Positions 1-6,439 of a stretch of DNA of 8,329 bases are shown one piece after another. The notes below the pieces were generated by a model. The model saw only the letters and a program-made list of their open reading frames with translations, ran no database searches and had not been told where the DNA came from. How positions within the stretch are numbered: the first letter of the stretch is position 1; the number at the start of each line of letters is the position of its first letter. This DNA comes from Candidatus Njordarchaeota archaeon (GTDB taxonomy: Archaea; Asgardarchaeota; Njordarchaeia; Njordarchaeales; JAHKLH01), in contig JAHKLH010000066.1 of assembly GCA_029856635.1 (NCBI GenBank), positions 1 through 8,329 of the forward strand, in the 5' to 3' direction. The position numbers and the translations under genes were made by a program.

Positions 1-208
1 AAATAACACCGCCAACATCTGTTTTGTGAATAATATCGGGAGATAATATCTTAAAAACACATAGAAAGCCAACTTCCTTTGCAATCTTTACTGCATCCTC
101 ACGTGATTTTGCTATACCTCTCTTTGGGAAAGGTATTCCGTACCTTTCCAAGAGTTTTTTGGCCTCCAACTCAGTAAGTGGAATTCGAGTTACATGTTCC
201 GTATGCAT
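1..208 (-). CDS. acdB: ADP-forming acetyl/acyl-CoA synthetase beta subunit, N-terminal part (runs off left edge)
   Basis: Only the first 69 codons are present; the gene continues past position 1. The product begins MHTEHVTRIPLTELEAKKLL, followed by a YGIPFPKRGIAKS stretch and, at residues 53-66, KILSPDIIHKTDVG. This is the N-terminal signature of the ATP-grasp (subdomain 5) beta subunit of ADP-forming acyl-CoA synthetases, where the usual form is K-I-x-S-P-D-I-x-H-K-(S/T)-D-x-G-G-V. In the family this subunit binds nucleotide and, with the CoA-binding alpha subunit, converts acyl-CoA + ADP + Pi to acid + ATP + CoA in the cytoplasm. Starting directly at the ATP-grasp domain suggests a separate beta gene rather than an alpha-beta fusion. 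The ATG at 208-206 is preceded by GTGA (217-214) with a 5-nt spacer, the same spacing as at two neighbouring genes. The acyl substrate cannot be told from this fragment. Confidence 0.85.
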   Translation of the reverse strand, partial: MHTEHVTRIPLTELEAKKLLERYGIPFPKRGIAKSREDAVKIAKEVGFLCVFKILSPDIIHKTDVGGVI

Positions 209-228
209 TTATATCACAATTCTATTCA

Positions 229-245
229 GTAAAAAATAAAAAATA
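229..245 (-). promoter_or_regulatory. candidate TATA region for acdB
   Basis: On the minus strand this reads as a T/A-only tract (TATTTTTTATTTTTTAC) about 20-35 nt upstream of the acdB ATG. That places a start site shortly before the GTGA ribosome-binding site. It is a position-and-composition guess in AT-rich DNA. Confidence 0.35.
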
Positions 246-339
246 CAACTACTAAGAGAAATGTATTAAGTTAGAGCAACTATACTACCATCATTGTATT
301 TAGAATTCCTCAGCACATGTGAAGATACTATTTGTTCTC

Positions 340-352
340 TTTAAAATTTAAA
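340..352 (+). promoter_or_regulatory. candidate TATA box for metG
   Basis: TTTAAAATTTAAA is a good archaeal TATA-like element. A start site about 25 nt downstream would fall near 368-375. The TTG at 332 would then lie upstream of the transcript, leaving ATG 386 (short leader) and ATG 431 (leader of about 55-60 nt) as possible starts. Confidence 0.4.
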
Positions 353-430
353 AAGATAAGGTCTTTTTCTCAAAAGTCAGAAAAAATGGTGGTGCTCTTC
401 GAAAATAGAAGAAGTCTAATTAAAGAAAAA

Positions 431-2083
431 ATGTTTATTGTAACGGCCGCATTGCCCTATTGTAATGCAAAACTGCACGTAGGTCATTTAAGGTCAACTT
501 ACCTTCCTGCAGATATCTATGCCCGATTTCTCAAAAGTAAAGGTTATACTGCATTCTACGTATGTGGTAGTGACTGTCATGGCACTCCAATTCTAGTACG
601 TGCAATACAAGAACAAAAGAAGCCCGAGGAGATCGTTGAATACTATCATAATATAATCAAACAACAATTAGAGGACTCATTAATTCATTTTGATATTTAT
701 AGCAAGACATTTAATCCAAATCATTACAAAATGACTCAGGAGTTTTATGAGAGAATTAGAAAGAACGGATATACTTACAAAGAAAAGGTACAGAGTCTTT
801 ATTGCCCGAATTGTAAAATGGTGCTTCCAGACCGTTTAGTTCGAGGTACCTGTCCTTATTGTGGTGCAGAGAATCAGTATGGAGATTATTGCGAAGTTTG
901 CGGAAGAACATATACTCCACTTCAATTAAGGAATCCGCGATGTGGAATTTGTGGAAATACAGACTTGGAGATAAAAGAACTTAACCATGTTTTCTTTAGA
1001 CTATCTGAACTCTTAAATCCTGTTAAGAAATGGTTAGAATCTGCTAAGGTAACAGAGGGTGCTAAAAAATATGCACTAAATTGGATTAAGGAGGGACTCA
1101 GAGATTGGGACATTTCCCGAAGTATTAATTGGGGTGTTCCAATTCCTGGAGAAAAAAATCTTGTATTTTATGTTTGGTTTGATGCACCTATTGGATATAT
1201 CACATTCACCAAAGAATTGTTTGAATCCTTGGGAAAAGACTGGAGGAAAATATGGATTGAAGGAGAAGGATACATAGTTCATTTCATCGGAAAAGATATC
1301 ATTTATCATCATCTAATTTTTTGGCCTGGTATGCTTATAGCCGCAGAATTCGCTCTTCCAAATGAAATTAGAGTTCGAGGATTCGCTACACTTGAAGGTA
1401 AAAAAATGAGCAAGAGCAGAAGATGGTATATTCTTCTCGACGAGTTCTTCTCCTTTTTCGATCCAGAATACCTTAGATGGTACTGGACGACGACGACCTC
1501 AGAATCTCTCTCTGATGGAGATTTTTCATTTAGAACTTTAGAAGAAAAAGTCAATAATGTACTAATTGCAACTATTGGAAATTTCATTCATAGAATTCTT
1601 TCTTTAATCAAGCGAGGAAACATAAGAAATGGCACACTTATTGCTAATGCTATAAGCAAAGCACAAGCCATCATAAATGATACTTTGCAATTATATCACA
1701 CGAATCAGTTTGATAAGGCCGCTGAGAAAATTATTACCCTCGCAGGTTTCGGTAATGAGCTTCTTGGTAAAACGGAACCATGGCGAAACTTATCAACAAA
1801 GACTGCTCACGATGTACTTTTTACGTGTTTTGCGTTTATATTAGCACTTAATATGCTTATTGATCCAATACTTCCACGTAGTGCTAGAAGATTATCGGAA
1901 ATCTTACAATTAGAACAAAAACCGCATTTGTCAGACATAGACAAAGTTTTCGACTCTTCGTACATTAAAGTAATTCTTGAACAATTTGTTGAGCAGGGAA
2001 AGCCATTCATCCTCTTTAGAAAAATAAGCAGGCAAAGAATACAAGAACTACTTACATTACTTAAAAGGAGAGCAAAGGCATAA
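431..2083 (+). CDS. metG: methionyl-tRNA synthetase (catalytic and anticodon-binding domains, no C-terminal tRNA-binding domain)
   Basis: This cytoplasmic class I synthetase charges initiator and elongator tRNA-Met with methionine. The 550-residue product opens with MFIVTAALPYCNAKLHVGHL, carrying the HIGH-type motif as HVGH (residues 16-19). The connective peptide has four Cys-x-x-Cys knuckles (C125/C128, C141/C144, C154/C157, C171/C174), enough for two zinc ions as in archaeal-type MetRS. The conserved DWDISRSINWGVPIPG block is at 225-240, GKDIIYHH at 287-294 and KMSKS at 325-329. A helical anticodon-binding domain follows from about residue 370, including TEPW at 448-451. The protein stops after this domain, so the EMAPII/Trbp111-like C-terminal domain is absent; in archaea it is often missing or a separate gene. 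I chose ATG 431 because the conserved N-terminus starts there. ATG 386 (15 more residues) and TTG 332 are in-frame alternatives, and none has a clear Shine-Dalgarno sequence. Confidence 0.95.
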   Translation: MFIVTAALPYCNAKLHVGHLRSTYLPADIYARFLKSKGYTAFYVCGSDCHGTPILVRAIQEQKKPEEIVEYYHNIIKQQLEDSLIHFDIYSKTFNPNHYKMTQEFYERIRKNGYTYKEKVQSLYCPNCKMVLPDRLVRGTCPYCGAENQYGDYCEVCGRTYTPLQLRNPRCGICGNTDLEIKELNHVFFRLSELLNPVKKWLESAKVTEGAKKYALNWIKEGLRDWDISRSINWGVPIPGEKNLVFYVWFDAPIGYITFTKELFESLGKDWRKIWIEGEGYIVHFIGKDIIYHHLIFWPGMLIAAEFALPNEIRVRGFATLEGKKMSKSRRWYILLDEFFSFFDPEYLRWYWTTTTSESLSDGDFSFRTLEEKVNNVLIATIGNFIHRILSLIKRGNIRNGTLIANAISKAQAIINDTLQLYHTNQFDKAAEKIITLAGFGNELLGKTEPWRNLSTKTAHDVLFTCFAFILALNMLIDPILPRSARRLSEILQLEQKPHLSDIDKVFDSSYIKVILEQFVEQGKPFILFRKISRQRIQELLTLLKRRAKA

Positions 2084-2094
2084 AATCAAAAGCA

Positions 2095-2104
2095 TTTTAT
2101 TTAT
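2095..2104 (+). promoter_or_regulatory. candidate TATA box for the HEAT-repeat gene
   Basis: The ATTTTATTTA tract lies just after the metG stop, about 35-45 nt upstream of ATG 2139, so a transcript could start near 2122-2127 just ahead of the ribosome-binding site. It could equally be the T-rich terminator of metG, or the two genes may be read together. Confidence 0.3.
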
Positions 2105-2128
2105 CTGAACATATTGTTTGTTAATCAA

Positions 2129-2133
2129 GGTGA
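2129..2133 (+). promoter_or_regulatory. Shine-Dalgarno sequence that sets the HEAT-repeat protein start
   Basis: AAGGTGA ends 5 nt before ATG 2139. Its GGTGA core complements the usual archaeal 16S rRNA tail. This favours ATG 2139 over the in-frame TTG at 2118, which lies upstream of the site. Confidence 0.75.
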
Positions 2134-2138
2134 ATCTA

Positions 2139-3227
2139 ATGCGGCTGGATATGCTTGAAATGTGGCTAAGATCACCTAAGGCTTCTCGAAGGCGAAAAGC
2201 AATTCAAAAGCTTAGAAAGGAAGCACTCCGAAATGTATCTTTAATTGATAAGTACTTTGATCAATTTATTGAGCTCGTGAATGACGAGGATTGGGCCGTC
2301 CGTGCAGCAAGCTTACACTCTTGTATCGAATTCTCAAAAGTGAAGAAGAATTTAACTTCACGCGTACTACCAGTTATTAAAGAAAAGGTCAAAGATCCTT
2401 CTCCTAATGTGCGTGCTATCGCTCTAAGAGGCCTTAGTGAACTTCTTACAGAGGATATGCTTGAAGAGTTCATCTATGATGCTTACACACGTGCTATTAA
2501 AGATGAAAACAATGATGTAAGAATAGCCGCATTAGAGTTAGCGAAGAAAATTGCAAAGTATGATGCTGATTTCTTTGTAAAACACGTGGAGGAATTCTTA
2601 AATACGCTAAATTCTGATGCAGTTGGACCAATAAAGGAGAAAATTCTTGAGATATTTGCGGATAATATAGACAAATTAGATGAGAAAATGTTGCACGCCC
2701 TGAAAGATGCAATTTTCAAAAATATCAAACATAGAGATTTTGCTGTTCGAGTTGCATGTTTACGAACCTTATCAAAAATGTATGAACTTGGCAAAATAGA
2801 TGAGAACGAATTAAGGACAATCCTCAGGAAACGTCTAAGAGACGAAGCAATCCCTGTTAAAATTGCTGCAATCGAACTAATTGAAAAAATTATTGATAAG
2901 AATGCTAGATTCGCTGATAACTATCTGGATATAATTTCGAAGGAAATATTAAGAAAAGAAAAGAACCTTAGGCTAAAATTAAGAACCCTTGAAATGCTCG
3001 ATAAAACTGTAGATAAAATTCCTACAGAGATTGTTAATAAACATGAGTTACCCAGAACCTTGGACATACTCGATAAATTAACTGTTGAGAAAAGAGAAGA
3101 GCTTAGGAAAATAAAGATGCTTGCAAGACACATTCTTGAGGAAAAATTAGGCTTTACCTTTGAAAAGAGAAGAAAACTTTGGGGCTCAAAAGAAATAAGG
3201 AAAACACGAAAATTTGGTAGCAAATAA
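2139..3227 (+). CDS. HEAT-repeat scaffold protein of unknown partner
   Basis: The 362-residue product is almost entirely alpha-helical repeats. HEAT-type helix B signatures with the typical D-x-x-V-R-x-x-A-(L/A) pattern are visible near residues 50-62 (DEDWAVRAASLHS), 88-103 (SPNVRAIALRGLSELL), 125-140 (NDVRIAALELAKKIAK), 199-214 (RDFAVRVACLRTLSKM) and 236-251 (AIPVKIAAIELIEKII). Weaker repeats lie near 160-175 and 270-290. No catalytic motif, signal peptide or membrane segment is present. HEAT solenoids usually act as protein or nucleic-acid binding scaffolds, but this one's partner cannot be read from the sequence. The last 20 residues are strongly basic (KRRKLWGSKEIRKTRKFGSK), which would suit contact with RNA or DNA. 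It follows metG by 55 bp on the same strand and ends 29 bp from the convergent rfcL stop. Co-expression with metG is possible but unproven. Confidence 0.85.
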   Translation: MRLDMLEMWLRSPKASRRRKAIQKLRKEALRNVSLIDKYFDQFIELVNDEDWAVRAASLHSCIEFSKVKKNLTSRVLPVIKEKVKDPSPNVRAIALRGLSELLTEDMLEEFIYDAYTRAIKDENNDVRIAALELAKKIAKYDADFFVKHVEEFLNTLNSDAVGPIKEKILEIFADNIDKLDEKMLHALKDAIFKNIKHRDFAVRVACLRTLSKMYELGKIDENELRTILRKRLRDEAIPVKIAAIELIEKIIDKNARFADNYLDIISKEILRKEKNLRLKLRTLEMLDKTVDKIPTEIVNKHELPRTLDILDKLTVEKREELRKIKMLARHILEEKLGFTFEKRRKLWGSKEIRKTRKFGSK

Positions 3228-3230
3228 AAT

Positions 3231-3258
3231 ATTTTCTTCTTTCAATTTTTGATTTTTT
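3231..3258 (+). terminator. T-rich terminator between convergent genes
   Basis: Directly after the HEAT-gene stop the plus strand has three T-rich runs (ATTTTC, CAATTTTTG, ATTTTTT) within 28 nt. Archaeal intrinsic termination relies on such T tracts without needing a hairpin. The last run overlaps the rfcL stop codon on the other strand. It is supported by position and composition only. Confidence 0.5.
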
Positions 3259-5161
3259 AAGTTAGAAATTCCATCAGGGACTGCTGTTTCTTTTCTTCTT
3301 TTGATACTCTTTCTTTTGCTTCCTTTTTAACTTCCTTCTTCTCTTCTTTCGCTACTTCTACGGGAGTAATCAAAATTGGTATTGCTGCTAGTGATTTCGC
3401 AGCCAATTTTGCAGTCTCTTCATCATAAGCTTTAAGTGCACGAGATATTAGTGATGATTTAATTTTGAAATGACTAAGAAATGCAGACACTGAGTCACGC
3501 GATGCATGAATTTGAGCAGCAAATCTTCCAAATGCCTCTGGATTATTCTTAGCGAAAAGTTTTAGGAAACGAAGTTCACAAAGCGCCGCCTTGCGCGAAA
3601 TATGCGTAGCACGTGCATAAGTCCAAAGAAAAGCTGCGATACCACTTGGAGGTTTCACCTCTTCTATTGCAACCTCCTCTCGCTCCTCCTTAGCTTCTGT
3701 TTCCTCCTCTTTTTCTTCTTCAGTTTCTGTCACAGCATGTGTTTCGGTTTCTTCTCCATAGAGAAGCTTGTATAATTTTGATAATTCCTCACGAATAGTT
3801 GGTTTCCCGATTTTAATTCTTCTCAGTTTCCATATATTCTTCTCCTCCCTTCCGTATTTTGCCATAGCGTATGCGATTATATCAAGAATCTTATAGGCAA
3901 CTCTCCAATTTTGACTCAGCATTCCTTTCTTATATTGATAATCCGCGTGAGCTAACTCCATGTAAAACTTGCCAATATTACTTAAATCTACGAATTTTGT
4001 TGCATTTTCCCAGATCCATAAAAGTATTTCCCAAGGATCCATATCTGTTCCCGAAAGATACATCTTAGCGCGAATTATTGTTTTATCAAGATCAATACTT
4101 CCATCAGGCTTATGACTTTTGAATGAAAATGCAAAACGTACAGCATCATGAATACCTATCATTTGTGCACGTTCAAGAGATGGAAGTACTCCCGTGTAAT
4201 ACCAAGCTTCTAGTGCTTCAACGATACTACGATAATCTGGAGCCCAAATTAATCTTTCTATGACATCTTGGGGAACTTGAATATTAGCCCGTGTAGCAAA
4301 ATGCTTAATGAAATTTCTCACATCTTCTGGCTTAGGTCTATCAAAGAAAACCGTTATACACTTAGTCATAAGAAAACGCACACGAGAATCCGACATGTCA
4401 TTTGCTGCAAAAATTATAGGAACCCTCGCTTCGTCAATCATACCAATCAATGCTGAGAAACCCCCCCTATCAAACGTGCCACTCATACCATCTACTTCAT
4501 CGATAAGTATAATACGTGGTGGTTTATCCTCGGTAACTATAAAACCACCAGATTTAGATGCCGCTTGAATAATTTCCCGAACATATCGCCATGTACGAGT
4601 ATCTGATGCATTAAATTCAACATATTCAATACCCTCATCATTAGCAATACACATAGCTGTTGTTGTTTTCCCCGTTCCAGGAGGACCAACAAATAAAGCG
4701 GGATAAAATGGTGGTATATTATAAGGAATCTCTGGTGGTTTCACTTTTGATTTTACGTTTTGAAGAAAAAGCCTCCACATTTCTTTTAATTCTTGAATAA
4801 TCTTCTGTTTTGCACCCGCTTTAAATTCAATACCTACGTAACGACCCTTACTCTCAAATAGCTCATAATGTGATTTGGGAATTCCCCTTGCAGCAAGTCC
4901 AAATCTTGTTTCGAATTCTCTCAAAAAGAAGTTCTTCCAACGAGTTTTATATCTATTCCAGAATGTCCTGCCTTCTGATTCTTTGAAGAATTCTAACCAT
5001 TTGTTGTATGCTTTCCTCGTTTCAATAAACATGACCCACCATATTTTCCATGCACGCCACCACGAAAGGATCTTGTTTCTAATATAACTAGGTAGATAAA
5101 CCTCTGATAGACTTCTTGGTCTATACTTTTCAGTCCAAGGTACACGCCTTAGTTGAAGCAA
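3257..5161 (-). CDS. rfcL: replication factor C large subunit (clamp loader) with an N-terminal insertion
   Basis: RfcL works with RFC small subunits to open the PCNA ring and load it on primer-template DNA. The 634-residue product has the RFC N-terminal motif VPWTEKYRPRSLSEV (7-21), Walker A GPPGTGKT (159-166), N-A-S-D (184-187), Walker B IILIDEVD (217-224) and a sensor 1 AAND (252-255). An AAA+ lid and collar-like helical region follow, then a Glu-rich linker (about 469-502), another helical stretch and a Lys/Glu tail. The tail ends QQSLMEFLT, a PIP box (Q-x-x-L-x-x-F-L) expected to bind PCNA. About 110 residues (about 40-152), with many Trp and basic residues, sit between the N-terminal motif and Walker A, where archaeal RFC usually has a short link. 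The chosen start is TTG 5161, because GGGTG (5172-5168) sits 6 nt upstream and the protein then begins just before the conserved motif. GTG 5170 and TTG 5209 are alternatives. The upstream membrane-protein gene stops 34 bp before this start, suggesting one transcript. Confidence 0.93.
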   Translation of the reverse strand: MLQLRRVPWTEKYRPRSLSEVYLPSYIRNKILSWWRAWKIWWVMFIETRKAYNKWLEFFKESEGRTFWNRYKTRWKNFFLREFETRFGLAARGIPKSHYELFESKGRYVGIEFKAGAKQKIIQELKEMWRLFLQNVKSKVKPPEIPYNIPPFYPALFVGPPGTGKTTTAMCIANDEGIEYVEFNASDTRTWRYVREIIQAASKSGGFIVTEDKPPRIILIDEVDGMSGTFDRGGFSALIGMIDEARVPIIFAANDMSDSRVRFLMTKCITVFFDRPKPEDVRNFIKHFATRANIQVPQDVIERLIWAPDYRSIVEALEAWYYTGVLPSLERAQMIGIHDAVRFAFSFKSHKPDGSIDLDKTIIRAKMYLSGTDMDPWEILLWIWENATKFVDLSNIGKFYMELAHADYQYKKGMLSQNWRVAYKILDIIAYAMAKYGREEKNIWKLRRIKIGKPTIREELSKLYKLLYGEETETHAVTETEEEKEEETEAKEEREEVAIEEVKPPSGIAAFLWTYARATHISRKAALCELRFLKLFAKNNPEAFGRFAAQIHASRDSVSAFLSHFKIKSSLISRALKAYDEETAKLAAKSLAAIPILITPVEVAKEEKKEVKKEAKERVSKEEKKQQSLMEFLT

Positions 5162-5167
5162 GTAAAA

Positions 5168-5172
5168 CACCC
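5168..5172 (-). promoter_or_regulatory. Shine-Dalgarno sequence supporting a TTG start for rfcL
   Basis: GGGTG lies 6 nt before TTG 5161 on the minus strand. The competing GTG at 5170-5168 overlaps this motif, and the far upstream TTG 5209 would overlap the preceding gene's stop. Neither gives a conserved N-terminus as compact as TTG 5161 does. Confidence 0.55.
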
Positions 5173-5195
5173 AAAATTCCCAAATAAAGATTAGT

Positions 5196-5864
5196 TCACG
5201 ACATAACAAAAAAGAAAAATGCCAAGATTAAAAAAGCTAATATGCTTGCTAGAACACAAGTGATTAGTGGAAGATTAGACGCGTAGTAGAGTGCTATCGA
5301 ACATAATATTACGCTCCATATAACAAATGGAATAAGTATCGCAATTGCTATACCTCCGCTCATTGGATTGCCTATTAGAGTAAGAGTACCTAAGAAAACA
5401 CCAAAAACTATTGGCACCAAGGAGTAACCTATTGCCGCTGCAGTTTGATCAAATGTTTGTGTTCCGCCAAACAATCTAAAAATCCAATTAATTATTGCTG
5501 AGATAATGAACCAAATTGACATAGCTATTAACACATTTAAGAAGAGAATCACTAGGAATGGGTAAAGACCAATAATTAGGCCAAGACTGCTGGAGATAAT
5601 TACATATCTCATTGAAAGAAATAGCGCTAAGACTAAAGTTATAAGACTTGGTCCTAAATAATCTGGAACTGCAACAATTTCTTGCATAGTACTTTTTGGT
5701 TTCATAACCACGTCGCGCATACGTTTTATAATATCTTTCATCTTTAAACGTAGTCTCATACGAAGTCTAATTATTAGTCTAAGATCTGTTCCACAATATG
5801 GACACATAAAGTAGCCGCTAGGTACTAAATTTCTACAACTTGGACATCTAATTGGTTTTTCCAT
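5196..5864 (-). CDS. zinc-ribbon plus Yip1-like multi-pass membrane protein
   Basis: The 222-residue product starts with a small zinc ribbon, CPSC (C7/C10) and CPYC (C21/C24). A very basic stretch rich in Arg, Lys and Met follows (about 32-58), then the motif KPKSTMQEIVAVPDYLGPSL leading into the membrane part. Hydrophobic segments near 72-92, 94-112, 113-131, 144-166, 171-192 and 200-221 give five or six transmembrane helices. The stretch TFDQTAAAIGYSLVPIVFG (137-155), linking a cytoplasmic segment to a helix, is typical of the Yip1 family. Yip1 relatives act in membrane traffic in eukaryotes; the role of archaeal members is unknown and I assign none. The GTG at 5873 opens the same frame, but ATG 5864 is preferred because GTGA (5873-5870) then sits 5 nt upstream as a ribosome-binding site. 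The gene lies directly upstream of rfcL. Confidence 0.8.
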   Translation of the reverse strand: MEKPIRCPSCRNLVPSGYFMCPYCGTDLRLIIRLRMRLRLKMKDIIKRMRDVVMKPKSTMQEIVAVPDYLGPSLITLVLALFLSMRYVIISSSLGLIIGLYPFLVILFLNVLIAMSIWFIISAIINWIFRLFGGTQTFDQTAAAIGYSLVPIVFGVFLGTLTLIGNPMSGGIAIAILIPFVIWSVILCSIALYYASNLPLITCVLASILAFLILAFFFFVMS

Positions 5865-5869
5865 GAAAA

Positions 5870-5873
5870 TCAC
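5870..5873 (-). promoter_or_regulatory. Shine-Dalgarno core that sets the Yip1-like protein start
   Basis: GTGA sits 5 nt before ATG 5864, matching the spacing at acdB and at the HEAT-repeat gene. The same bases contain a GTG that a gene caller could take as the start. Confidence 0.6.
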
Positions 5874-5971
5874 AAATATATCTTCTCATTATATTATTCT
5901 CAATTATATTATCCAAAGAATTCTAAACATGTTTTACTTTCTCTCAGATTATTATTGGGAGTGAGATTAAG
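5874..5971. promoter_or_regulatory. divergent promoter region for the Yip1-like gene and ribL
   Basis: This 98-bp AT-rich gap lies between divergent genes. It holds two nearly identical tandem elements, cattatattattct (5887-5900) and caattatattatcc (5901-5914), each able to serve as a TATA box. On the minus strand the second copy would place a start near 5884, keeping the GTGA site in the leader. On the plus strand it would place one near 5935 ahead of ribL. The ribL ribosome-binding site is probably GGAGTGAG (5958-5965), about 6 nt before ATG 5972. Confidence 0.45.
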
Positions 5972-6439
5972 ATGCACAAGATACGAATAGTAGTTGCAGG
6001 TGCTTTCGATATAATACACTGTGGACACATAAGATTCTTGCGTGCTATAAAAGAAAAATTTCCAAACAGCGAACTAATCGTTATTATTGCAAGAGATTCT
6101 ACAATACGAAAACTCAAAAAGAGAGAACCCATCTTCAATGAGAAGGAGAGATTAGAAATAGTTTCGGCCATAAAATACGTAGATAAAGCTGTTTTGGGTT
6201 ATGAATTAGACAATAAATCCTTGTTTGAAATACTACTTACATTAAAACCAAATATTATAATCCTCGGTTACGATCAACAAATTGATGAAAGAAAATTAAA
6301 GGAATGGTGTAAAAAACACGGACTACTCGTAGAGGTCTTGAGATTTCCAAAATTTAATAGTGCTCTCTCCTCATCAAGTGAAGTAAGAAGAAAGATTATA
6401 AAACTCTTCGGAGAAAATAAAGCCGGGGGCGGGATTTGA
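5972..6439 (+). CDS. ribL: archaeal FAD synthase (FMN adenylyltransferase), RibL type
   Basis: This cytoplasmic nucleotidyltransferase makes FAD from FMN plus ATP (or CTP analogue chemistry in relatives). The 155-residue product has the nucleotidyltransferase HxGH motif in GAFDIIHCGHIRFL (10-23). RDSTIRK (41-47), EKERLEIVSAIKYVDKAVLG (57-76) and IILGYDQQIDERKL (96-109) match the RibL pattern closely. A Ser-rich SSSSEVRRKI (133-142) stands at the usual S-(S/T)-(S/T)-x-x-x-R-x-I site. The length is normal for the family. TagD-type glycerol-3-phosphate cytidylyltransferases share the fold, but the LGYDQ and RDSTIRK signatures favour FAD synthase. The last five residues (AGGGI) and the TGA stop are read from the complement of the convergent tRNA-Thr gene. 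The functional domain ends before that tail, so the overlap probably does no harm. Confidence 0.88.
   Translation: MHKIRIVVAGAFDIIHCGHIRFLRAIKEKFPNSELIVIIARDSTIRKLKKREPIFNEKERLEIVSAIKYVDKAVLGYELDNKSLFEILLTLKPNIIILGYDQQIDERKLKEWCKKHGLLVEVLRFPKFNSALSSSSEVRRKIIKLFGENKAGGGI
6413..6420 (-). terminator. possible T-rich termination point after the tRNA pair
   Basis: TTATTTTC follows the tRNA-Thr discriminator base on the minus strand. It is a short T run inside the convergent ribL coding sequence and is weak as a terminator. There is no encoded CCA. Confidence 0.3.

Larger units (their letters stand above)
209..430. other. divergent intergenic region between acdB and metG
   Basis: This 222-bp AT-rich gap separates two divergent genes and presumably holds both promoters. 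I see no convincing small gene in it. The reading frame of metG stays open upstream of 431 to a TTG at 332, with an in-frame ATG at 386, so part of the gap could be coding if a longer start is used. Confidence 0.6.

Noticed and set aside
224..297. A C/D box sRNA on the minus strand upstream of acdB
   Set aside because: There is an imperfect C box (ATGATGG) and a later CTGA, but they are about 65 nt apart, no C'/D' pair is visible, and the interval overlaps the promoter tract.
396..412. A hairpin TCTTC-GAAAATA-GAAGA as a riboswitch or T-box for metG
   Set aside because: A single 5-bp stem with a 7-nt loop is too little to support a known regulatory RNA, and T-boxes are bacterial.
4705..5045. 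An intein or intron in rfcL
   Set aside because: There is no Cys/Ser/Thr splice start with a His-Asn end, no homing endonuclease motif, and the frame runs straight through with ordinary residues. It is better read as a domain insertion.
5944..6171. An antisense open frame opposite ribL
   Set aside because: It lies fully against the conserved RibL core and codes for no recognisable protein.
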